In this document: positions 1 to 7,822 of the stretch, one piece after another | How positions within the stretch are numbered: position 1 is the stretch's first letter | Layout of the letters: each line of letters begins with the position of its first letter | DNA from: Chitinilyticum litopenaei DSM 21440 | GTDB lineage: Bacteria; Pseudomonadota; Gammaproteobacteria; Burkholderiales; Chitinibacteraceae | NCBI RefSeq assembly: GCF_000428145.1 | Contig: NZ_ATZJ01000042.1 | Location: 1-36,488, forward strand | DNA: 36,488 nucleotides | Direction: 5' to 3' | The notes under the pieces: generated by a model | Seen by the model: only the letters and a program-made list of their open reading frames with translations | What the model was told of the DNA's origin: nothing | Databases searched by the model: none | Position numbers and translations under genes: made by a program

Positions 1-1678
1 CTTTCGCGCACCATGTGGAAAAGGCTTTCGGCTCGAAGTCCTCGCCCACGGTGCGCAGCACAAATGCATTGCGCCTGGTGTGGCCGGAATTGATGACGCC
101 AACCAGCTCCGGGTTGTCGCGCATGAAGGTGTCCACTTCATCGATGAACAGGGTTGGCCGCCATTTCTCGATTGCGCGGAACATGCCGGCTGCGCTTACA
201 CTGGCGACCGGCAGCGGCTTGAAACACAGATGCGACAGCGCTTCCAGCAATACCGACTTGCCGCAGCCCTTTTCCGGGGCGCTGATAAGCGCCAGCGGCA
301 ACACGGTGGCGCGATCAACCAGCCACGTCAGGGCGCACCACAGCACGGCAGCGCGCAGCGTTTCCTTGTCGGCAATGACATAGCGTTGCAGCAGGGCCAG
401 CGCTTCCGACAGCACCGCATCGCCGCTGACCGGCTCCGGCCATGCCTCGACTTCCTCGAACAGAACGAACGTTCCTTGTGCGTCGTCGGGCTGGACGGCC
501 TCGGCTTCTTTCCGCGCAGCATTCACCAGCTTATCCAGAATGCCCAGCGGCACACCACCCAGCGCCTCGGCTGCCGCTTTGCGCTGGCGGCCATAGTTGA
601 GCAGGCTCAGGCCAGCCAGGTGCTGGATGTAGGCGTCTTCGTTGCTGGCATCGGGCAAGGGGTCGGGAGTGCTGGCGGGGTGCTGGCCGTTGTCTGGCTC
701 CGCAACCATAACATTTGCTAACACCCCGGCCCGTACCGCATCCAGCCCGGCCAGTTGGTGCAGGTCGTTGAAGTCGGTCGCATCCTTGCCGTTTTCTTGC
801 CGTTGCTGGCACTGCTCAGGCGTGAACGATGGCACGCACCAGACGGCCATGCCGTGCACCTCGGCTGCCTTGCGGGCGGCCTGCTGGCCTGTGCCGCTGG
901 CGTCGTTGTCGCCGCACACCCGCAGCGCGGCAGCCGGCAGGGCAGCGGCCAGGCGTTCCGCCGTGCCGGCCAGATTGCCCGCATTCCATGCCACGACAAC
1001 CGGCAGGCCAGTGGCCTCATGCAGCGTGCAGCCGGTCGCCCAGCCCTCGCACAGCAGAATCTCCGTGGAGTCCTTCAGGCTGCCCAGCGTCAGTGCAGTG
1101 CCCTTGACTTGCCCACCAGTGAGGAAGCGCTTGCCACCATCCTCGCCAATCAGTTGCAGGCTGACCAGCTCGCCGCCAGCCCGCAGCGGCAATACCAGCA
1201 TGCCGCGCAATTGCTTGGCCCCCACCGGCTTGATGCCCTTGGCAATCAGGTAAGGATGGTCAGCCCGGACAGCGCCAGCGGCAGCCCACAGTTTGGCGGC
1301 TTTGGCCTTGGCTTCAGCGTGAAGGCGCTCCGCTTCCTGTTCGGCCTGCTGCTGCGCTGCCAGTCGGGCCGCCTCGATCTGCTGGCGCTGTTCCAGTGTC
1401 GGCGGCGTGTAGGGCTTGCTGGTTTGCCAGCCATTGCGGTGCGCTTCGTGGAACAGGCTGGCAATGCTGACCTTGCCGCCGGCCTTGATGCTCTTCCAGA
1501 CGGCGCGGGCGGCCTTGGGCTGATAGTTGTCGGCGCTCTGGCTCCAGTCGTCCCAGAGGTTAAAGCCCGCCTCGCCCAGCTCGGACTTGACGGCCATTGC
1601 CATGCACACCCACGTGTCCCGGTCATGCGCCGGGATGTGCGCCAGTGCGGCGCGGATGTCGGCTGCAGTATCGTTCAT
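1..1678 (-). CDS. Island primase/helicase (PriCT-2 + Toprim + DUF3631-like ATPase), 3' end outside window
   Basis: The minus-strand reading frame is open from ATG at 1678 to the window edge, about 559 residues, so the C-terminus is missing. Three parts are visible. An N-terminal PriCT-2-like segment (about residues 20-70, with FNLWDDWSQ and AVWKSIK) is followed by an Ala/Gln/Glu-rich helix. A Toprim-like domain (about 205-270) carries LLCEGWATG and later CGDNDASG, the acidic residues expected for primase metal binding. A C-terminal P-loop ATPase has APEKGCGKSVL (Walker A), LFIDEVD (Walker B) and NSGHTRRNAFVLRTVGED, typical of DUF3631 proteins of phages and integrative elements. The start overlaps the stop of the upstream small gene as ATGA, so translation is probably coupled. 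The likely role is replication initiation of the excised island. The domain assignment is by eye; the family is confident, the exact subgroup is not. Confidence 0.85.
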   Translation of the reverse strand, partial: MNDTAADIRAALAHIPAHDRDTWVCMAMAVKSELGEAGFNLWDDWSQSADNYQPKAARAVWKSIKAGGKVSIASLFHEAHRNGWQTSKPYTPPTLEQRQQIEAARLAAQQQAEQEAERLHAEAKAKAAKLWAAAGAVRADHPYLIAKGIKPVGAKQLRGMLVLPLRAGGELVSLQLIGEDGGKRFLTGGQVKGTALTLGSLKDSTEILLCEGWATGCTLHEATGLPVVVAWNAGNLAGTAERLAAALPAAALRVCGDNDASGTGQQAARKAAEVHGMAVWCVPSFTPEQCQQRQENGKDATDFNDLHQLAGLDAVRAGVLANVMVAEPDNGQHPASTPDPLPDASNEDAYIQHLAGLSLLNYGRQRKAAAEALGGVPLGILDKLVNAARKEAEAVQPDDAQGTFVLFEEVEAWPEPVSGDAVLSEALALLQRYVIADKETLRAAVLWCALTWLVDRATVLPLALISAPEKGCGKSVLLEALSHLCFKPLPVASVSAAGMFRAIEKWRPTLFIDEVDTFMRDNPELVGVINSGHTRRNAFVLRTVGEDFEPKAFSTWCAK

Positions 1679-1971
1679 CGCCGCGCCTCCTGAATCAGTG
1701 TGTAGCGGGCAATGCGGCCATGTTGGCGACCGTAACTGTCGGCAGCGTCAATCAGGTCTGTGATGATGGTGTGGCCCGCGTCCTTCAGCTCCTTGATGCG
1801 AGCGGCGGGCATCATCACATTGCAGCCGTCGCGCAGCTCTACTGTGGTGCAAGATGCAATGCGCAATGCTGCCAATACGCGCTGGCATTGAGCGCTGCGA
1901 CTGGTGTCGGTAATCAGGCCTGAAGCGTTGAGGCCATGATGCATAGGAACCGGGTTGCGGCTTTTTTTCAT
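1675..1971 (-). CDS. Small helix-turn-helix-like protein of the island
   Basis: This 98-residue protein begins with a basic tail (MKKSRNPVP). The middle reads CQRVLAALRIASCTTVELRDGCNVMMPAARIKELKDAGHTI, the pattern of a short winged helix-turn-helix found next to AlpA and primase genes in prophages and integrative elements. A good ribosome binding site (GGAGG) lies 8 bases before the ATG. It starts 14 bp after the AlpA-like gene and its stop overlaps the primase start (ATGA), so the three genes form one operon. Its partner or DNA site cannot be told from sequence. Confidence 0.7.
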   Translation of the reverse strand: MKKSRNPVPMHHGLNASGLITDTSRSAQCQRVLAALRIASCTTVELRDGCNVMMPAARIKELKDAGHTIITDLIDAADSYGRQHGRIARYTLIQEARR

Positions 1972-1985
1972 GAGGTGCCCTCCGC

Positions 1986-2210
1986 TCAGGCTGCTGTGCG
2001 AGTGCGGGACTCAATCCACGCGGCCACCTCATCGGCACGCCACGCCACCGCTTTACCCCCCCCCAGGCTCACGGCCTGCGGGAACTGACCCCTCTTCATC
2101 AGCCGATAAATGGAAGAGCGCGACAAGGTTGTCATTTGCTCGACCGTTGGACGCTTCAGCAGTTGTGCCAAAGTTGGCATCGGGCAATTCATAGCGCGGT
2201 TTTCGTTCAT
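1986..2210 (-). CDS. AlpA-family excisionase/transcription regulator
   Basis: The 74-residue product contains the MerR-like helix-turn-helix of the AlpA family: a target segment TTLSRSSIYRLMKRGQFP followed by a wing with WRADEVAAWIESR. AlpA proteins of P4-like elements act as integrase activators or excisionases and regulators of the island's early genes. The frame is open much further upstream (to 2489), but the ATG at 2210 is chosen because AAAGGA lies about 8 bases before it, because the protein then has the family's usual length, and because the upstream part runs through hairpins and promoter sequence. It is first in the operon with the small HTH gene and the primase. Confidence 0.85.
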   Translation of the reverse strand: MNENRAMNCPMPTLAQLLKRPTVEQMTTLSRSSIYRLMKRGQFPQAVSLGGGKAVAWRADEVAAWIESRTRTAA

Positions 2211-2235
2211 GAGCATTTCCTTTACGCAATAAAAA

Positions 2236-2254
2236 ACCCGCCATGTAAGCGGGT
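2236..2254 (-). terminator. Hairpin 1 in the alpA leader, terminator-like
   Basis: Read on the minus strand, ACCCGC...GCGGGT forms a 6-bp stem with an 8-base loop, followed by a run of six T. It is the third and last of three hairpins met by transcripts running toward alpA, only about 25 bases before its start codon. Confidence 0.55.
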
Positions 2255-2262
2255 CTGAAATG

Positions 2263-2286
2263 AAAAAACCCGCCGTAAGGCGGGTT
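2263..2286 (-). terminator. Hairpin 2 in the alpA leader, strong intrinsic terminator
   Basis: On the minus strand AACCCGCC-TTAC-GGCGGGTT gives a perfect 8-bp stem with a tetraloop, followed by a T-run. This is the strongest of the three hairpins. It would stop read-through from the integrase gene, but it also lies downstream of the candidate alpA promoters. Confidence 0.65.
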
Positions 2287-2291
2287 GATGT

Positions 2292-2320
2292 CTTATCAAT
2301 GCGGACGTTAGAAATGACAA
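2292..2320 (-). promoter_or_regulatory. Candidate second promoter toward alpA
   Basis: On the minus strand TTGTCA (2315-2320) and GATAAG (2292-2297) are separated by exactly 17 bases. The matches are 5/6 and 4/6 to the sigma-70 consensus. The site sits between hairpins 3 and 2, so a transcript from here would meet only hairpins 2 and 1. No experimental support. Confidence 0.35.
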
Positions 2321-2341
2321 AACCCCGCTTGAACGGGGTTT
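2316..2341 (-). terminator. Hairpin 3 in the alpA leader, terminator-like
   Basis: On the minus strand AAACCCCG-TTCAAG-CGGGGTTT forms a perfect 8-bp stem (2320-2341) followed by a short T-run. It is the first hairpin met downstream of the promoter at 2371-2399. Confidence 0.55.
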
Positions 2342-2360
2342 GTGCGCACCAATGACAGCA

Positions 2361-2399
2361 TGACAACTTGATTGTCACTAATTGCAGAGGCGCAGTCAA
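2361..2399 (-). promoter_or_regulatory. Candidate alpA promoter with overlapping operator
   Basis: On the minus strand TTGACT (2394-2399) and GACAAT (2371-2376) are 17 bases apart, a good sigma-70 promoter pointing at alpA. A 17-bp inverted repeat TGACAA-N5-TTGTCA (2361-2377) overlaps the -10 box and the expected start of transcription, which is where a repressor would bind. A further half site (ATGACA) is at 2352-2357. The repressor is unknown; the AlpA-like or small HTH protein of the island are natural candidates. Confidence 0.5.
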
Positions 2400-2434
2400 G
2401 CGCTCTGATTCCCATGCATACCCGGCAAGCTCGG

Positions 2435-3799
2435 TCAGGCGGCGCGGTGTAGCGTCAGCACAGCCGCCTTGTTCGGGTTGAAGTCGCACGGCTCGATGTG
2501 TCGACCAGCCGCATGCAGGGCATCCAGCCAGTCAGCCCACCATTGCAGCATGGCTTGGCGCTCTTTCTCGAACAGGGCATTGCGCCCATACAATCGCCCC
2601 ATGTCATCATCGGGCGGCTCGTCGCCTTTGTCGTCCTTGTCGGCATGGCCGATATGCCGCTCGATTGCATCCCGGTTGAACTGGCCGGACTCTCTCAACC
2701 CGGAAACCATCGTTGTGCGAAAACCATGCAGACAAACATCGGCCTTCGTGTCGTAACCCAGCTTGCCCAGCAACAGGTTGACCGTGTTTTCACTGATGGG
2801 AACGCCGATACGCTGCCCCTCGAACACAAACAACGAACGGCCATTGATTGCCCGGATTTCATTCAGCAAGGCAACAGCCTGACGGCTCAGGTAAACCAGC
2901 CTTGGGCGCTCCATCTTTTCGCCGCGCTGGCTGTGCTTCACACCCTCAATGACTTCCCTTGTCGCCGGTATCAGCCAAGTACCCGCTTCAAGGTCAAACT
3001 CGTCCCAGCGGGCAAAGCGAAACTCCGATGATCGCGCCCCGGTCAGCAGCGCAAAGCGGGTCGCCAATTGGGCAATACGCAAGCCTTCATAGCCGGCTAT
3101 ACGCTGTAAGAGCTCCGCAGTGCGACTAAGCGGCAGGGACGGGCGTGGCCTTGATGTAATCACTGGCATGATGCCTTGTGTTCCGACCAGCGTAACGGAT
3201 GGGTCTGCAACAATTCGGCTGCTGCGTACCGCGTGCTTCATGATGCCGCTAATGTGATTGAGGACGCGCCCCGCACTTTCAATGCGCCCCAGCTTGATGA
3301 GCTGATCTACCGGCTTGCGCAGCGTTGCCGCATCCAGCTTGCCCACCGGCCATGCGCCATAGTGCGGCAAAACATGCTGAACGATTTGCGTCCACACCTT
3401 GTTCTTCGTGCGTTCCTTCCAGGCTTTCAGGCGGGCACGCTCTTCCAGCCACTCCCCGGCCACGACCTCGAACGTTGCCGCAAGCGCCCGCTCGGCTTTG
3501 GCCTTGGCAATCTGGCGCTCAATGACGGGGCTGTCCTTGTTGTCGATCTGGTCGCGGCACTGCCTTGCAGCCTTACGGGCATCTGGCAGGCGCATTGCCG
3601 GATAGTCCCCCAACCACAGCTTTACCGGCTTGCCGAATAACGTCCCCCGAAAGCGCCAGCGTTTGCGACCAGTCGTAACTACCAGCCATAGTCCGCCCCC
3701 ATCGTTCAGGTTCTTCTCACTCTTGCCCTCGTCAGGCTTGGCGTGCCGGCACTCAGCATCGGTAAGCAGCTCGGTTCTCTTCTTCCCATCATCAGCCAT
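2435..3799 (-). CDS. P4-type tyrosine recombinase (integrase)
   Basis: This 454-residue integrase has the N-terminal DUF4102-like arm-binding domain (NLNDGGGLWLVV, then WRFRGTLFGKPVKLWLGDYPAM cut short), a core-binding SAM-like domain (about 105-205) and the catalytic domain. Visible catalytic residues are Arg in TGARSSE, the HGFRTT box (H-x-x-R), HIGHAD, and a nucleophile Tyr most likely in RLYGRNALFEKER, followed by MLQWWADWLD, the usual P4-family ending. It drives site-specific integration and excision of the island at a tRNA 3' end; the tRNA-Leu gene lies 175 bp upstream in the same orientation. The domain count and motifs look complete, so the protein is probably active. No strong Shine-Dalgarno sequence precedes the ATG, only GGGGCAAAG. 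Confidence 0.92.
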   Translation of the reverse strand: MADDGKKRTELLTDAECRHAKPDEGKSEKNLNDGGGLWLVVTTGRKRWRFRGTLFGKPVKLWLGDYPAMRLPDARKAARQCRDQIDNKDSPVIERQIAKAKAERALAATFEVVAGEWLEERARLKAWKERTKNKVWTQIVQHVLPHYGAWPVGKLDAATLRKPVDQLIKLGRIESAGRVLNHISGIMKHAVRSSRIVADPSVTLVGTQGIMPVITSRPRPSLPLSRTAELLQRIAGYEGLRIAQLATRFALLTGARSSEFRFARWDEFDLEAGTWLIPATREVIEGVKHSQRGEKMERPRLVYLSRQAVALLNEIRAINGRSLFVFEGQRIGVPISENTVNLLLGKLGYDTKADVCLHGFRTTMVSGLRESGQFNRDAIERHIGHADKDDKGDEPPDDDMGRLYGRNALFEKERQAMLQWWADWLDALHAAGRHIEPCDFNPNKAAVLTLHRAA

Positions 3800-3800
3800 C

Positions 3801-3863
3801 TTTGCCCCGCAAAAGGAATTTGCCCCCGTACCTTAGCATGGGGGCAGAAGATGGGGGCAAATT
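3801..3863. repeat. GGGGGCA repeat cluster beside the integrase, possible arm-type sites
   Basis: The motif ATGGGGGCA occurs directly at 3838-3846 and 3851-3859, and inverted copies (TTGCCCCC at 3820-3827, TTGCCCCG at 3802-3809) lie next to them. The outer copies make a perfect 11-bp inverted repeat, AATTTGCCCCC at 3817-3827 against 3853-3863. Such short repeats between an integrase start and its attachment site are commonly integrase arm sites or an integrase autoregulatory operator. The function here is inferred. Confidence 0.5.
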
Positions 3864-3903
3864 TACCTAGGCTTTCCCGCGCCAAGCTGCGCACTCCTGA
3901 GAA

Positions 3904-3943
3904 TAAAAAAACCCGAACAAGCTAAGCTTAATGCGGGCTTGTT
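3904..3943 (-). terminator. Terminator after tRNA-Leu
   Basis: On the minus strand AACAAGC pairs with GCTTGTT around a 14-base loop, and is followed by CGGG and seven T. It lies about 32 bp past the tRNA 3' end. The long loop makes it a moderate rather than ideal terminator; an alternative fold pairs GCCCG with CGGGT. Confidence 0.5.
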
Positions 3944-3974
3944 GGCTTTCTTGGGAACATCTGAAACTAGGTGG

Positions 3975-4059
3975 TGGTGCCGCCAGCCGGAATCGAACCG
4001 GCACGCCAAAAGGCGAGGGATTTTAAGTCCCTTGTGTCTACCAATTTCACCATGGCGGC
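3975..4059 (-). tRNA. tRNA-Leu (UAA)
   Basis: The 85-base minus-strand gene has the acceptor stem GCCGCCA/TGGCGGC, a T arm GGTTCGATTCC, a long variable arm (CTCGCCTTTTGGCGT), and CCA encoded at 3975-3977. The anticodon loop ACTTAAAAT contains TAA, so it reads UUA leucine codons. The 3' end faces the island's integrase, which marks it as the likely attachment gene. Confidence 0.95.
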
Positions 4060-4069
4060 ATGGTGGCCC

Positions 4070-4098
4070 ATTTTATGCGAAACCCTGGGCATTGTCCG
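4070..4098 (-). promoter_or_regulatory. Candidate promoter of tRNA-Leu
   Basis: On the minus strand CGGACA (4093-4098) and TAAAAT (4070-4075) are 17 bases apart, and the -10 ends about 10 bases before the tRNA 5' end. A terminator immediately upstream (4106-4132) means the gene needs its own promoter, which supports this site. Confidence 0.55.
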
Positions 4099-4105
4099 GG
4101 CAAAC

Positions 4106-4132
4106 AAAAAGCCGCTCGGTGAGCGGCTTTTT
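4106..4132. terminator. Terminator between tRNA-Cys and tRNA-Leu
   Basis: GCCGCTC-GGT-GAGCGGC forms a 7-bp stem flanked by AAAAA and TTTTT, so it can act on both strands. Its natural role is to end the minus-strand Gly/Cys tRNA transcript, just 7 bp past the tRNA-Cys 3' end. Confidence 0.8.
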
Positions 4133-4138
4133 GCAATC

Positions 4139-4212
4139 TGGAGGCGCGAGCCGGAGTCGAACCGACCTACACGGATTTGCAATCCGGTGCATAACCGCTT
4201 TGCTATCGCGCC
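4139..4212 (-). tRNA. tRNA-Cys (GCA)
   Basis: The 74-base minus-strand gene has the acceptor stem GGCGCGA...TCGCGCC followed by TCCA, a T arm GGTTCGACTCC, and the anticodon loop ATTGCAAAT with GCA. CCA is encoded. It is the last gene of the operon that starts with four tRNA-Gly genes. Confidence 0.95.
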
Positions 4213-4240
4213 ATGGAAAAAGCGCGGTGCTTTTTCATGG
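4211..4240. other. Hairpin between tRNA-Gly and tRNA-Cys
   Basis: CCATGGAAAAAGC and GCTTTTTCATGG pair with a single bulged G around a short loop. It has an A-run and T-run within the stem rather than after it, so it may be an RNA-processing hairpin in the tRNA precursor or a weak terminator. Confidence 0.4.
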
Positions 4241-4244
4241 AAAC

Positions 4245-4320
4245 TGGAGCGGGATAAGAGGCTCGAACTCTCGACCTATACCTTGGCAAGGTATCGCTCT
4301 ACCAACTGAGCTAATCCCGC
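4245..4320 (-). tRNA. tRNA-Gly (GCC), copy 4 in transcription order
   Basis: The 76-base minus-strand gene begins GCGGGATTAGCTCAG and ends with the encoded TCCA. The anticodon loop CTTGCCAAG contains GCC. The copy is identical to the three others in the cluster. Confidence 0.96.
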
Positions 4321-4353
4321 AGTGTGCTGCAAACCCGTATGCAAAGTAAGAAT

Positions 4354-4429
4354 TGGAGCGGGATAAGAGGCTCGAACTCTCGACCTATACCTTGGCAAGG
4401 TATCGCTCTACCAACTGAGCTAATCCCGC
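4354..4429 (-). tRNA. tRNA-Gly (GCC), copy 3
   Basis: This 76-base copy is identical to its neighbours, with CCA encoded and anticodon GCC. The spacer to the next copy (33 bp) is unrelated to the other spacers. Confidence 0.96.
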
Positions 4430-4464
4430 TTTGCACGACTGAGTCTGACAACTGCGATTTGTAA

Positions 4465-4540
4465 TGGAGCGGGATAAGAGGCTCGAACTCTCGACCTATA
4501 CCTTGGCAAGGTATCGCTCTACCAACTGAGCTAATCCCGC
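4465..4540 (-). tRNA. tRNA-Gly (GCC), copy 2
   Basis: Identical 76-base copy with encoded CCA and anticodon GCC, separated from copy 3 by 35 bp. Confidence 0.96.
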
Positions 4541-4561
4541 TTCGCAAGCAAATCGTTTCTC

Positions 4562-4637
4562 TGGAGCGGGATAAGAGGCTCGAACTCTCGACCTATACCT
4601 TGGCAAGGTATCGCTCTACCAACTGAGCTAATCCCGC
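4562..4637 (-). tRNA. tRNA-Gly (GCC), copy 1 (promoter-proximal)
   Basis: Identical 76-base copy with encoded CCA and anticodon GCC. It is the first gene after the tRNA operon promoter at 4675-4703. Confidence 0.96.
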
Positions 4638-4674
4638 GCTCGCTTCAAAACTGCAGAAGCATCAGAGGAGGCGC

Positions 4675-4703
4675 ATTATGAATGCACTCATGGCGGGCGT
4701 CAA
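4675..4703 (-). promoter_or_regulatory. Promoter of the Gly/Cys tRNA operon
   Basis: On the minus strand TTGACG (4698-4703) and CATAAT (4675-4680) are separated by exactly 17 bases; each matches consensus at 5 of 6 positions. The GC-rich bases right after the -10 (GCGCC) look like a stringent-control discriminator, as is usual for stable RNA genes. The tRNA would start about 30 bases downstream. Confidence 0.7.
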
Positions 4704-4819
4704 CAGGCCGCGCGATTTTTTTCGCCAGGGCAACCCACTGCCGCCTCCAGCGCTGCGCCAGACTGCGCTGCGGGCCACAACAGCGCAAACGGGCCGCACA
4801 AACAAAACCTCAACAGAAC

Positions 4820-4849
4820 CTGACTCGTGTGAAGCCGTGGCGTTACAAT
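4820..4849 (+). promoter_or_regulatory. Candidate uvrA promoter
   Basis: CTGACT (4820-4825) and TACAAT (4844-4849) are 18 bases apart, about 33 bases before the uvrA start. I see no CTGT-N8-ACAG LexA box nearby, so SOS control of uvrA is not evident here. The tRNA promoter fires divergently from the same 245-bp gap. Confidence 0.5.
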
Positions 4850-4881
4850 AGCCGGCTATTTCTGAGCCGGAATCCAGTGCC

Positions 4882-7746
<2,865 letters not shown>

Positions 7747-7774
7747 AGGGCTGCAGAGCAATACCTGGCAAAAC

Positions 7775-7806
7775 AAAACGGATGCCCAAGCATCCGTTTT
7801 ATTTTG
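7775..7806. terminator. Bidirectional terminator between uvrA and fimV
   Basis: AAAACGGATGC-CCAA-GCATCCGTTTT forms a perfect 11-bp stem with A/T ends, followed by ATTTTGTT on the plus strand. It separates two converging genes. Confidence 0.85.
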
Positions 7807-7822
7807 TTCCGCCTGCCGGCAA

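Larger units (their letters stand above)
1..3974. mobile_element. Integrase end of a tRNA-Leu-associated genomic island
   Basis: The region joins a P4-type integrase, an AlpA-like regulator, a small HTH protein and a primase/helicase, the standard front end of P4-like satellites and integrative islands. It stops at the 3' end of tRNA-Leu. The left end and cargo lie outside the window, so the matching attachment repeat cannot be named. Confidence 0.8.

Noticed and set aside
1..1693. Plus-strand frames covering the first 1.7 kb
   Set aside because: The minus strand has one uninterrupted frame with primase, Toprim and P-loop motifs; the plus-strand frames overlap one another and show no domain.
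4245..4637. Regularly spaced identical repeats resembling a CRISPR array
   Set aside because: The repeats are 76-base tRNA-Gly genes with cloverleaf and encoded CCA, and the spacers vary from 21 to 35 bp.
4704..4881. LexA box before uvrA
   Set aside because: No CTGT-N8-ACAG pattern was found in the gap.
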